From Enterococcus gilvus ATCC BAA-350 (GTDB taxonomy: Bacteria; Bacillota; Bacilli; Lactobacillales; Enterococcaceae), in the NCBI RefSeq assembly GCF_000407545.1, contig NZ_ASWH01000001.1:2874001-2938000 (forward strand): a stretch of DNA of 64,000 nucleotides, given 5' to 3'. Shown here one piece after another: positions 15,816 through 23,986 of this stretch. Below the pieces are notes generated by a model, which was not told the DNA's origin, made no database searches, and saw only the letters and a list, made by a program, of their open reading frames with translations. Position 1 is the first letter of the stretch. The number at the start of each line of letters is the position of its first letter. A program made the position numbers and the translations under genes.

Positions 15816-16979
15816 ATGACTGCAATAAAAAAATACACAGATAAAAAGGGAAATACAGCTTACAAGTTTCAAATTTATCTAGGGATAAATCCTTTTACTG
15901 GAAAATCAAAGAAGACTACTAGGACAGGTTTTAAAACCAGAAAAGAAGCTTCTCTAGCTTATTCAAAGTTAAAAATTGAAGCAGAAAAAGGGAATATCTT
16001 TAGGGACAAAAGAAAACCTACTTTTAATGAGCTTTACGAACTATGGTTTGATACACATAAACTAAAAATTAAACCTAATACGCAAGACTCAATTGAAACT
16101 ATATTTAAAAAGAGAATACTTCCTCATTTTGGGCATATGAAAATTGATAAGATAACGCCAATTATGTGTCAAAAGATATTAAATCAATGGGCTAAAACTT
16201 ATAGGTCTTTTAATGAAAATAAAATACGATTCAGTATGGTTATGAACTATGGAGTAAAAGTAGGCTTAATAGATTTTAACCCAATGGATAGAGTAGATAC
16301 ACCTAAAGCACAAGTTCCCCCCTTGGAAAAAACAGGAAATTTTCTCTCGAAATCCGAGTTAGAAAATTACATGACTTATATAAAACAAGAATGTGATACT
16401 AAAATGTATACTTTTTTCAGGGTTATTGGGTTTACTGGCATTAGAAAAGGAGAAGCTCTTGCATTAACATGGAATGATATTGATTTTGAAAAATCAACTT
16501 TGCAGGTCAATAAAACTGCTTACTACAGAGCAAAAATTAAAGGCTATAGTACGGATAGTCCTAAAACGAAGAGTTCTATAAGAACGATTAGACTTGATAA
16601 CATTACTCTTGATGTTCTTCGAAAATGGAAAAACGACCAACTAAAAACCTTACTGTCTGTTGGCATAAGAGTAGACAACAAAAATTGTTTAGTATTTTCA
16701 AAGATGACGAAGGAACGTGAGTTAGAATATATAAACAATTCAATTCCTAATAGAGAACTTAATAAAATAATAGCAAAGTACAACCTAACTCCTATAACAG
16801 TTCATGGACTAAGACATACTCACACTACACTACTAGCAGAGTCAGGCGTAATTCCTAATACTGCTATGAAACGCTTAGGTCACTCAAAAATCGAAACGAC
16901 ATTGGGCATCTACACTCATGTAACTGAAACAATGGAAGAAGAAGGATTAGACCTTTTTGAAAAACATGTCGGTTTTTAG
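15816..16979 (+). CDS. int: Tyrosine-recombinase integrase
   Basis: 387 residues, standard length. Residues about 1-55 form the AP2-like arm-binding domain (YKFQIYLGINPFTGKSKKT), about 65-150 a SAM-like core-binding domain, and the C-terminus the catalytic domain with Arg in TGIRKGEAL (about 210), HGLRH (about 329-333) and the Tyr nucleophile in TLGIYTH (about 367). All catalytic residues are present. AGGAGG lies before the ATG. It ends about 100 bp from the right att site. It should cut within the guaA 3' core GAGTGGGAAT. Confidence 0.93.
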   Translation: MTAIKKYTDKKGNTAYKFQIYLGINPFTGKSKKTTRTGFKTRKEASLAYSKLKIEAEKGNIFRDKRKPTFNELYELWFDTHKLKIKPNTQDSIETIFKKRILPHFGHMKIDKITPIMCQKILNQWAKTYRSFNENKIRFSMVMNYGVKVGLIDFNPMDRVDTPKAQVPPLEKTGNFLSKSELENYMTYIKQECDTKMYTFFRVIGFTGIRKGEALALTWNDIDFEKSTLQVNKTAYYRAKIKGYSTDSPKTKSSIRTIRLDNITLDVLRKWKNDQLKTLLSVGIRVDNKNCLVFSKMTKERELEYINNSIPNRELNKIIAKYNLTPITVHGLRHTHTTLLAESGVIPNTAMKRLGHSKIETTLGIYTHVTETMEEEGLDLFEKHVGF

Positions 16980-16985
16980 TACGAT

Positions 16986-17008
16986 GGCATTAATTTTGGC
17001 ATTAAAAT
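16986..17008. repeat. Right arm-type repeat pair for the integrase
   Basis: GGCATT repeats at 16986 and 16998, 12 bp apart, the second within TTGGCATTAAAAT; same orientation and spacing as the pair at 7619-7641. They begin 6 bp past the integrase stop codon. Confidence 0.55.
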
Positions 17009-17079
17009 CCCATCCTCAAACGTTAGTTAGCGGTACAAACCCTTATATATCAACTTCCTACTCCTTAGAAAACAATTTA

Positions 17080-17100
17080 GCAACTAATGAGTGGGAATAA
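17080..17100. repeat. Right attachment site (attR-like)
   Basis: Imperfect 21-bp copy of the guaA 3' end with the shared core GAGTGGGAAT. It ends TAA where guaA ends TGA. Confidence 0.72.
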
Positions 17101-17243
17101 AAGAGTAAGTGAAGTTGGCGCCGCAATACTGATTTAACAATGTTTTTGAAGTTGTAAAATGGATAAGAATGGGAAATCTAAATACGTTCCCCACCAGAAT
17201 TCCCACCAACTTAATCAATAAATAGCTATATAATTAGCTCGAC

Positions 17244-17275
17244 GAGTCGAAATACTTCGGTATTTCGGCTTTTTT
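17244..17275 (+). terminator. UUCG-loop terminator, probably the displaced guaA terminator
   Basis: GTCGAAATAC-TTCG-GTATTTCGGC hairpin (allowing one G.U pair) with a TTTTTT tail. It reads rightward, has no convincing gene of its own, and lies about 145 bp past attR. Without the element it would be in the right place to end guaA transcription. Confidence 0.65.
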
Positions 17276-17351
17276 AAATATTTTTTCTTACACATTTTAT
17301 GGTTCTGTTTTCTTTATAAAAAATTGTCCTATACGATATAAAAAAAGACCA

Positions 17352-17393
17352 TAAAAATACCGACCTCCAGAAGTTAGCTCTTTGGGGGACGGT
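17352..17393 (-). terminator. Terminator of the Dam/ParB-like operon
   Basis: Arms ACCGTCCCCC and GGAGGTCGGT (minus strand, small mismatch) followed by ATTTTTA. It lies 40 bp past the stop of the ParB-like gene. Confidence 0.65.
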
Positions 17394-17432
17394 ACATATT
17401 TTATTAGCTTATTCAAGCTTAGTAGATTGATC

Positions 17433-18935
17433 TTAAATATTTTGAATCAAATATTCAATAAAAAACGAGGAGTTAGTCCAATGAGTGTCTATTGTATTTA
17501 TAGAAACAGCTTTATCTACCCAGTGTATAGACAAATTTAACTCATCAATAAAATCAGCTAATTTATCTAGATGCCTTAAAGAGCGTTCCTCAAACACCTT
17601 ATTCTTTTTCAAATATTGTTTCAAATCTAATATTTTTTTTCTATTTGAAATATCATCTATTTTATTTTCAGCATATTGTATTTTTATCTTTTTATCGTTC
17701 GTAATTATATACTTCGAAAAGCTACTTTCATTTCCATGTAAATTCGATAACAGAAATTCATTTATGAGGGATTCGATTGTTGCTCTTAATAAATATCCTG
17801 TTGCGTATGGATAATCTTTAATTTTGATAAATTGTATTTCTTTCAAAAGGTCTTTACATTTACTTGGTTTCATACTGTCATAAATAGTCTGATCAATTGG
17901 ATTTAGATTAGTCTTGGGTTTTGGCTTAAATGGTTTAGTTGGTGTTTGAGATGGCGAACTTTCAGTTATACTTGTTCCCTCTTTATTCTTTTCATCGTTG
18001 GATTCATCAGGACTAGTTGCTTGTCCTGACTGATTTGGATTTTGATTATTACTTTTGGTAAAATCTTCATTTGTGTCCTTTGTAGATTCTTCAATATTAG
18101 ATTTTGAATTTTCATCAATATTATCACTTGATGGCTCTTGATTTATCCCGTCTATTATAGGTAATAATACTTCTTCAATCCTTTTTCTTTTGTTAAATTC
18201 TCGCGAAATTGAGAATTTTTCAATTTTAGACATTTCATTGATTTTAACTATTACTACTCTAATAATCTCCATTCTCTCTTTGGTAAAAGTATCCGGATTC
18301 TTCTTATCGAAGCCAATTGCGTCTCTAACTTCTATATTATTAAACAATCTATTAATGTTAGTATAGGCCATTTTATCTCTAACATCTTCTTTGAAATATT
18401 CCTCATATTTATCGCTTATAATTTTAGCAATTGAACTATTAGTTTTCTTATTCGTGCGTAATTGAAAAATTTCTTGCTCTTTTGGATTCCAAGCTTTAGT
18501 ACCTCGACCTTTATCTTCACCAGAATGTAGTCGTTGCATGATAAAGAAAGCTTCTTCCTCATTAGCAACTAGACAGTCAATCTCTTCTAAAGAAACCTTT
18601 GCAGAATTATCCTTTTTCATTTTCTTAATTCTGTCAATTTGATTCTTTGACAAAAAAGTGAATGTCTCCGGGGCCGAAATCAATTTTATACAAGCTATCC
18701 TTCTGTTCCCTTCATAAACCGTATATCGATCATTTCCCTTCTATTTAACGACAGTAATAAGACTCGCATTAACCAATCCATTATTATAAATATCTTGAGC
18801 GAGATTAACCATATTTTGATGTCCAGCAGCATCAAAAAGTTTTTTTAAAGTGTCTTGCTCAGTTGTAGCAACGTCATGCCTTGGATTCTCAAAATAGTTA
18901 TCAATTTTCCCTACCTTTATTTTTTCAATACCCAT
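17433..18935 (-). pseudogene. ParB/Srx-like protein interrupted by an in-frame TAG
   Basis: One continuous reading frame of about 500 codons is split by a single amber codon at 18741-18743. Residues 1-64 read like the start of a ParB/Srx domain (KIDNYFENPRHD), the stop follows LITVVK, and the frame resumes at once with KGNDRYTVYEGNRRIACIKL, the EGNRR core of ParB-like domains. The middle is a Ser/Asn/Pro-rich linker (about 250-330); the C-terminal part (YATGYLLRATIESLINEFLL) is helical and HEPN/Abi-C-like. An internal TTG at 18683 could only give a protein lacking the EGNRR motif. Co-transcribed with the Dam gene (3-bp gap). Broken gene, read-through product or sequencing error cannot be told apart here. 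Confidence 0.7.
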
Positions 18936-18938
18936 ACC

Positions 18939-19796
18939 CTATACCTCCAAAAAATTTAAGTACTCATTATCCTCTATCCTTTTAACTTTATTTGAAAAGA
19001 ATAGGAATTCAGCACCTCTTTTCTTTGTCTGCAAAGTATATGATAGAGTAAATTTTATACTGTCAACATTGCAATACATACTATCAATCTCAGGTGCCAA
19101 ATCATAAGTAACAATCCACTTTTTCTTATCTAATTCATCTACAATTTTTTTTGCTAACGTATAATGGTCACCCATACTGTAAAAATTAGTATATAGACCT
19201 TTCCCCTTTTCAAAATAAGGAGGATCAAAAAAAGTAAATGCCTTTTTTTCCTTTTTTATTACATCATCAATGAAATCTAGAGCTTCTAAGTTGTAGATTT
19301 TAATTCTATCTCTCACAGAGGCTATCTTTAATATTTTAGCAATTATCTTTTCCTTATTAAAACGGCAATCAATTAGATAGTTACCTGTCTGCTGATACCC
19401 TCCAATCGGACCTGCTTTATCAATAATTCCTGATCTATTAGTCCTATTGAGAAATAATGTTGAAAAACCAACTTCTGCTACAGAATAATCATAGATATTT
19501 TCTCTTATTTTTTTTTGTCTGTGCCATTCTTTCAAATCAATATTTGTTGACTCAATTTTCGCTATTAATTCATCTGTATGATAGAGAACACTCTCCCAAA
19601 AACAATAAATACTATAATCATAGTCGTTAATAATTATTTTTTTTACATCCTTGCTTAAGAGTAGTTCCAAAGCAAGCCCCGCACCTCCACAAAAAGGTTC
19701 AATATATGTATCAACATTATTTTCTGATACTAACGCCTTAATATATTTATACATTTTATGTTTCCCGCCAGGATATCTTAGTGGTGATGGATTCAT
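18939..19796 (-). CDS. Dam-type (D12 class) adenine-N6 DNA methyltransferase
   Basis: 285 residues. N-terminal SAM motif LRYPGGKHKMYKYI (6-19) and EPFCGGAGLALELL (33-46), then the catalytic DPPY in FFDPPYF (near 190). This is the D12/Dam layout that methylates adenine, GATC or a similar site. No restriction endonuclease gene is adjacent; the partner is the ParB/Srx-like frame at 17433-18935. GGAGG precedes the ATG. AT-rich codon use unlike the flanking core genes indicates transfer. Solitary methylases of this sort are common on phage and island DNA. Confidence 0.88.
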   Translation of the reverse strand: MNPSPLRYPGGKHKMYKYIKALVSENNVDTYIEPFCGGAGLALELLLSKDVKKIIINDYDYSIYCFWESVLYHTDELIAKIESTNIDLKEWHRQKKIRENIYDYSVAEVGFSTLFLNRTNRSGIIDKAGPIGGYQQTGNYLIDCRFNKEKIIAKILKIASVRDRIKIYNLEALDFIDDVIKKEKKAFTFFDPPYFEKGKGLYTNFYSMGDHYTLAKKIVDELDKKKWIVTYDLAPEIDSMYCNVDSIKFTLSYTLQTKKRGAEFLFFSNKVKRIEDNEYLNFLEV

Positions 19797-19951
19797 TGGT
19801 CTCCTCCAACAATAATTAGTGAAAGTATTTTAAAACATCCAATCTATTATACCATATCAAGCAATTCATCTAGTACTTGCTATTCTATTTCATTTTTTGA
19901 TAAAAGTTTAGTAAGTATAGATAACTTATTACTAAATAAAAAAAATTGCCT

Positions 19952-20341
19952 TTATCTAGCCTTAATATTCTCAAAACAAACAATGTATCCCGCTAAATCA
20001 CCCCAGCGTTTTCTTTCTTCTGGCAACCTAAGTTTTTCCATCCATTCCCCATTCAATCCCATTTGTTCTCCTCGTCTATAAAATGCCTTCAAATTAATAA
20101 TGAATGTATTATGAAGACTAGTTCTTAATTTATCCTTATCTTGTTTTTCTTCCTTTGAAAAATAATTCCAATCGGTTCTCATTTTACAATAGGCTAAAGC
20201 TGAATTTACAACTTCTTCCCATAATTCGTGTAAATAATCATCTTGGTTATCTAGTACCTTGAAGATTGAATTATAAATGTCTAATGAATCTTCAAATGAT
20301 AATGAGTCTTCCTCTTTCAAGTATCTAATGTAATCAAACAT
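19952..20341 (-). CDS. Hypothetical 129-residue protein
   Basis: An acidic/aromatic-rich soluble protein (FDYIRYLKEEDSLSFEDSLD start; ends YIVCFENIKAR) with a strong AGGAGG ribosome site. No motif recognised. It is on the same strand as the Dam and ParB-like genes, 155 bp upstream, in the same AT-rich block, so it may belong to that cassette. Confidence 0.55.
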   Translation of the reverse strand: MFDYIRYLKEEDSLSFEDSLDIYNSIFKVLDNQDDYLHELWEEVVNSALAYCKMRTDWNYFSKEEKQDKDKLRTSLHNTFIINLKAFYRRGEQMGLNGEWMEKLRLPEERKRWGDLAGYIVCFENIKAR

Positions 20342-20480
20342 GTAGCTACCTCCTCATTTCTTTATAACCAACTATACATTTAACTTGTTAGCCTTTTCAA
20401 TAGTTTTTTTATAACACACTATATAAATAAGCCATCTCACATTATCAGCGTCTAGGTTGCTAGTTTGTTTTGACAATTTT

Positions 20481-21341
20481 CTATTTTTCAAACTTCAGCG
20501 TAATTCCGTTGGGATCAACCATCCACAAACTGCCGCTTTCATCTTTGTCATAATCGATCTGCGTTTTCCAGTGATTTTCTAAACGGTCCAACTCGGCTTG
20601 ATTGGGTACAGCAAAACTGAAATAGTCCAAGCCCAAGTCGTTTTCTGTCATCGCAGGAACATTTTTTCCTAACCAGACATTCGAGCCAATGTGATGATGA
20701 TAATCACCCGTCGCGAAAAATTTGGCTTGATTGCCGAAATTATTTTTCAAAGACAAGCCTAAAACTTCTGTATAAAATTGTTCCGTTTGCATCAAATCCG
20801 CTACTTTTAAGTGCACGTGACCAACTGTTGTCCCCATTGGAAATCCATCCCATGTAGCATCTCCAGCAGCAATCACCGCTTCCGCATCCATTTCGAGTGT
20901 CACACCAACGATCTCACCATCCGCACGAATATCCCATTCGCTTTGCGGCTTATCATGGTACACTTCGATGCCGTTCCCTTCTGGATCGTTCAGATAGAGG
21001 GCTTCACTATAGCCGTGATCACTAGCGCCAATTAATGGTGCGTCGACTTGTAAATAGTGACGCAGGGCATTGCCCAGATCTTTTCGACTAGGTAATAAAA
21101 ACGCCACATGATATAAACCGGTCTTGGGCGTCACAGCTAGAGGCGCTTGCACCTTATGTAATTCTAATAATACCGTATCGCCAACACCTAGTGTACTTTG
21201 GGATGCGTTTTGACTCAAGACTTGCAGACCAATCACTTCTTGGTAAAAGCGAGTCATTTTTTCTAAATTAGCTACCTTCAAAGTTACTCGCCCAATGTGG
21301 GCAGCCGCGCTTATTTGAAAAGTGGGAATAATTACTGTCAT
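20481..21341 (-). CDS. Two-domain VOC protein, CatE-like dioxygenase/glyoxalase family
   Basis: 286 residues with two vicinal-oxygen-chelate modules. Domain 1 begins HIGRVTLKVANLEKMTRFYQ (His16 side); domain 2 begins VGHVHLKVADLMQTEQFY. Metal-ligand candidates are the His at the start of each first strand and Glu in GNGIEVYHD and NGITLKFEK-type strands. The family includes catechol-2,3-dioxygenases of B. subtilis CatE type, which handle catechols or quinone stress. It is divergent from the AraC-type gene at 21518, a possible regulator. Confidence 0.82.
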   Translation of the reverse strand: MTVIIPTFQISAAAHIGRVTLKVANLEKMTRFYQEVIGLQVLSQNASQSTLGVGDTVLLELHKVQAPLAVTPKTGLYHVAFLLPSRKDLGNALRHYLQVDAPLIGASDHGYSEALYLNDPEGNGIEVYHDKPQSEWDIRADGEIVGVTLEMDAEAVIAAGDATWDGFPMGTTVGHVHLKVADLMQTEQFYTEVLGLSLKNNFGNQAKFFATGDYHHHIGSNVWLGKNVPAMTENDLGLDYFSFAVPNQAELDRLENHWKTQIDYDKDESGSLWMVDPNGITLKFEK

Positions 21342-21517
21342 GGATAAAACCTCCTGAATAAAAGATTATCGTCGCATTCTTTCTATTATAATTAACTTCA
21401 CCTTATCATCTTACTATTTGTAAGTAAAATTCTCTGCTTAGCTTTCTGTCTAACAATTCAAAAAAGGCAGCCAATCTTCTATAATAAAATAAAATAATGA
21501 AAAAGGAGCTCGAGGAT

Positions 21518-21895
21518 GTGTCGGATTCGACAGAAGAAAGCTATAGACGACTAATGAATAAAACAGAAGATTACATTGAACAGCATCTTTCAGAACCGAT
21601 CTCGTTAAGTGACCTGGCTAAGAATGCGCACTTTTCAGAGTTTCATTTCCACCGAATTTTTAAAAACTATTCTACCGAGACACTGAAAGAATTCGTGACA
21701 CGATTCAAGTTGGAACGCGCAGCCATTTTTCTACGTGTGTCCTCTTCTACTTCACTAACTGACATTGCCTTAAGCTACGGATATAATGATGCAAGCTCCT
21801 TCAGCAGAGCCTTCAAAAAACATTTTGGCGTCAGCCCCTTTAAGTATCGGAAACAGCAAGAAATGACAAGAGTTCCAAAAAGAAACATGGAATAA
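21518..21895 (+). CDS. AraC-family HTH protein lacking an effector domain
   Basis: 125 residues: just the two-helix-turn-helix AraC domain (ISLSDLAKNAHFSEFHFHRI and SLTDIALSYGYNDASSFSRA) with the signature FKKHFGVSPFKYR at the end. GTG 21518 is preferred because AAGGAG is 9 bp upstream and a TATAAT box lies only about 15 bp before the alternative ATG at 21497. The next gene, 30 bp on, encodes a GyrI-like domain; in Rob/SoxS-related proteins these two domains are usually one polypeptide. Confidence 0.82.
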   Translation: MSDSTEESYRRLMNKTEDYIEQHLSEPISLSDLAKNAHFSEFHFHRIFKNYSTETLKEFVTRFKLERAAIFLRVSSSTSLTDIALSYGYNDASSFSRAFKKHFGVSPFKYRKQQEMTRVPKRNME

Positions 21896-21925
21896 TGAAG
21901 ATATTCTAGAAGGGGGGACACAAAC

Positions 21926-22417
21926 ATGATCGAACCGAAAAGCATCACAACAGAGAATCTGGAGGACTTGAAAATCATTTATATTCGTTTCAGAGGAAGC
22001 TACGCCGCATTTAGAAAGCAGAGCCGAAAGCTGTTCAACGAACTATTTGAATTCGCGACAAAAAATGATCTCATCGTCGAAAATGAGACCAAGGTATTGA
22101 CTATTTACGATGACAATCCATTTATTACCGAGTCCAAGAATTTACGCACCAGTGTCGCCATGACCATTCCAAATGATCGAACCGTTCAAGAAACCGGCAA
22201 TATCTGCTTGTCTAGTATTTCAGGAAAATTTGGTGTCGGACATTTTGAACTATCCGCAAAAGAATATGGTGATGCCTGGAACTATATGTATCAAGAATGG
22301 CTTTTCAAAGACGATCAGAAGGCCCGCGATGCGGTACCGTTTGAATTGTTCGTTACTGAGCCACCTAAGAATTTTAGAGATAAGAGTTTTACGGATATTT
22401 ATATTCCGATTAATTGA
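21926..22417 (+). CDS. GyrI-like effector-binding domain protein
   Basis: 163 residues, opening with IIYIRFRGSYAAFRKQSRKL and closing FELFVTEPP...DIYIPI, the pattern of the AraC-type effector-binding (GyrI) domain. A strong AAGGGGGG ribosome site shows it is a separate product, not a frameshifted C-terminus of the AraC-type gene 30 bp upstream. The pair probably acts as a split ligand-responsive regulator. Confidence 0.78.
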   Translation: MIEPKSITTENLEDLKIIYIRFRGSYAAFRKQSRKLFNELFEFATKNDLIVENETKVLTIYDDNPFITESKNLRTSVAMTIPNDRTVQETGNICLSSISGKFGVGHFELSAKEYGDAWNYMYQEWLFKDDQKARDAVPFELFVTEPPKNFRDKSFTDIYIPIN

Positions 22418-22529
22418 GAAGAATGGAAAAACGAGACAATTTAAAGATTTTTGCCGTTTGTACTATCGCTGGCTGCTTGAATACTGTTCACTGATAAACA
22501 TAAAATGAGTATAAATTTCCATAAAATCA

Positions 22530-22570
22530 AAAAGTACTAAAGCCAAAATTTCGACGGCTTTAGTACTTTT
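22530..22570. terminator. Bidirectional terminator
   Basis: Arms AAAGTACTAAAGCC and GGCTTTAGTACTTT (22531-22569) with A and T tracts; shared by the convergent genes at 21926 and 22598. Confidence 0.85.
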
Positions 22571-22597
22571 CATTTCCCTTAGATTAGATTCTCGCTT

Positions 22598-23452
22598 TTA
22601 ATCACTGACATCCTGTGCTGATTGCTCCGTTCCTAATTCTTTTGCATCAGCATTTCCGCCTTCGGATGCGGGTTCTGATGGTTGTGTATTTCCTTGTCCT
22701 CCATCGTTAGATGACTGGCTGGGCGTTGGCTCAGGATTGGAGGTCTCTGGTTGAATCGGCACCGTTTGTACAGGATCTGGCTGGACTGGTTGTGGATAGC
22801 TTGGCTGCGGTTGTTCGTTATAAGCTGGTTGTTCAGTCACTGGGTTTTGCTGCTCTGGCTGTGTTTCTTGGATATTTGGTTGTTCTTCCGACGGCTTCGT
22901 TGGTTCTTCTGTTGACTCTGTTTGTACTTGCGGCTCGGCTTCTAATTGCTCTTGTGCAAGTTCATTGGCGATTTGTGTTTTCAAATCGTCTAATCTTTTT
23001 TGCGCCGCCTCTTTATCGTTTTTAAGATACGGGTCAGTCTCCTTATCGATCAGATCCTGCGCAGCATTAATATCGGCATCGGTTCTCGATTCTTCAGCCT
23101 TCTTTATTGCTTTATCTACCGCTGAGATTTGTTTGAGAAAGCCAGCTAATTTTGCCATTCTGTCGGTCAGTTTTGTTTTCTCGGCTTGTTGATTCTTGCT
23201 TAGTTTTTTGATGGCTTCATTGGCTTTATCAATATCTTTTTCCAATCGGGATTTATAAGCAGTATTAACTGCTGCTTCCGCGGTTTCCAGCGCCTCTTTT
23301 TCATTCTCAATTCGTGTATCTAGTTTTTGTTGAGCGTCCCTATCTGCTTCCACTTTGTTATTACGTTGAGCGTCCTTATACATTCCTCCACAAATAATTA
23401 AAGCCGTCATGATCGTAGTGATCATGATGAGCACGAGGATTTTCTTATTCAT
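22598..23452 (-). CDS. Membrane-anchored coiled-coil protein with Pro/Gln-rich tail
   Basis: 284 residues from ATG 23452, which has GAGG 9 bp upstream. One N-terminal membrane segment (ILVLIMITTIMTALIICGG), then a highly charged Lys/Glu/Ala helical region (about 30-160) with repeated EKxx/AEKAE heptads, then a low-complexity Gln/Pro/Glu/Ser tail (about 165-284). It looks like a cell-envelope spacer or wall-associated protein; there is no LPxTG or catalytic motif. Function unknown. Confidence 0.6.
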   Translation of the reverse strand: MNKKILVLIMITTIMTALIICGGMYKDAQRNNKVEADRDAQQKLDTRIENEKEALETAEAAVNTAYKSRLEKDIDKANEAIKKLSKNQQAEKTKLTDRMAKLAGFLKQISAVDKAIKKAEESRTDADINAAQDLIDKETDPYLKNDKEAAQKRLDDLKTQIANELAQEQLEAEPQVQTESTEEPTKPSEEQPNIQETQPEQQNPVTEQPAYNEQPQPSYPQPVQPDPVQTVPIQPETSNPEPTPSQSSNDGGQGNTQPSEPASEGGNADAKELGTEQSAQDVSD

Positions 23453-23986
23453 TTTTATCTGCCTCATTTCGCAAATTTCGTTTCGTCTTATCTATGTATC
23501 TATTTTTTGTTAAACACTAAATAACATTCACACCATATCTGTATAAAATATGTTACCAAAAAACAGAAGTTTCAGCAATTTAGATTTGCAAAAATATAAT
23601 TTTACGCATTATTTTAGGTGATTTTTTTCATCAGAACCGAATAAATACAAAAATGCCGACGAATTTTATCATTGGCGAACGCCTATTACTAAAAAGATAG
23701 TACGTGAATGATGGATCACATACTGACAGAACGAATAAAAAAGGACTGAAATTCAAGATGGCTATCAAATAGTTTCCCATTGTACGCACCCACGAGTAAC
23801 TCGGCGTTTTAAATCAAATAAATTTTATTTATTTTGTTGACACTCATGTAGTTTAAAATTGAATCCTATCAAATTTTTCAGCTAATTTCGGTCAGCATTT
23901 TCCACCACCAAGTCGCTTCCCTTGTTTCACCTTCTTCTCTCCTTTATACTTATTTTAAGTAAGTGAAAAGAAAGGAAGGTGCGCCT
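23453..23986. other. Gene-free region of about 530 bp
   Basis: Divergent spacer between the coiled-coil protein gene and the VOC gene. I see AT-rich sequence, a TTGACA at about 23839 with no good -10 box, and no structured RNA or ORF with a ribosome site. Confidence 0.4.

Larger units (their letters stand above)
7506..17100. mobile_element. guaA-integrated satellite/PICI-like element (about 9.6 kb)
   Basis: The segment is bounded by att repeats (7497-7517, 17080-17100), has two GGCATT arm-type repeats inside each end, and is clearly more AT-rich than guaA. Its right half has the divergent layout known from phage-inducible chromosomal islands: integrase plus XRE regulator to the right, excisionase plus primase to the left, over one operator. 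Cargo at the left is an ATPase/TOPRIM pair and two lipoproteins with a membrane protein. No terminase, capsid-remodelling, relaxase or conjugation gene is visible, so a small non-conjugative island is equally possible. Confidence 0.7.
16980..17432. other. Gene-free junction region: right element end and native DNA
   Basis: Holds the right arm repeats, the right att site, a UUCG terminator reading rightward and a terminator reading leftward (separate entries). The stretch 17101-17240 has two GTGGGAA-like words in reverse orientation (near 17197-17213) but no ORF I would call. Confidence 0.45.

Noticed and set aside
7506..17100. Intact prophage or ICE
   Set aside because: No terminase, portal, capsid, tail, lysis, relaxase or type IV secretion genes are present.
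17100..20450. Second complete mobile element with its own ends
   Set aside because: Base composition and the Dam gene suggest transfer, but I found no integrase, transposase or convincing flanking repeats.
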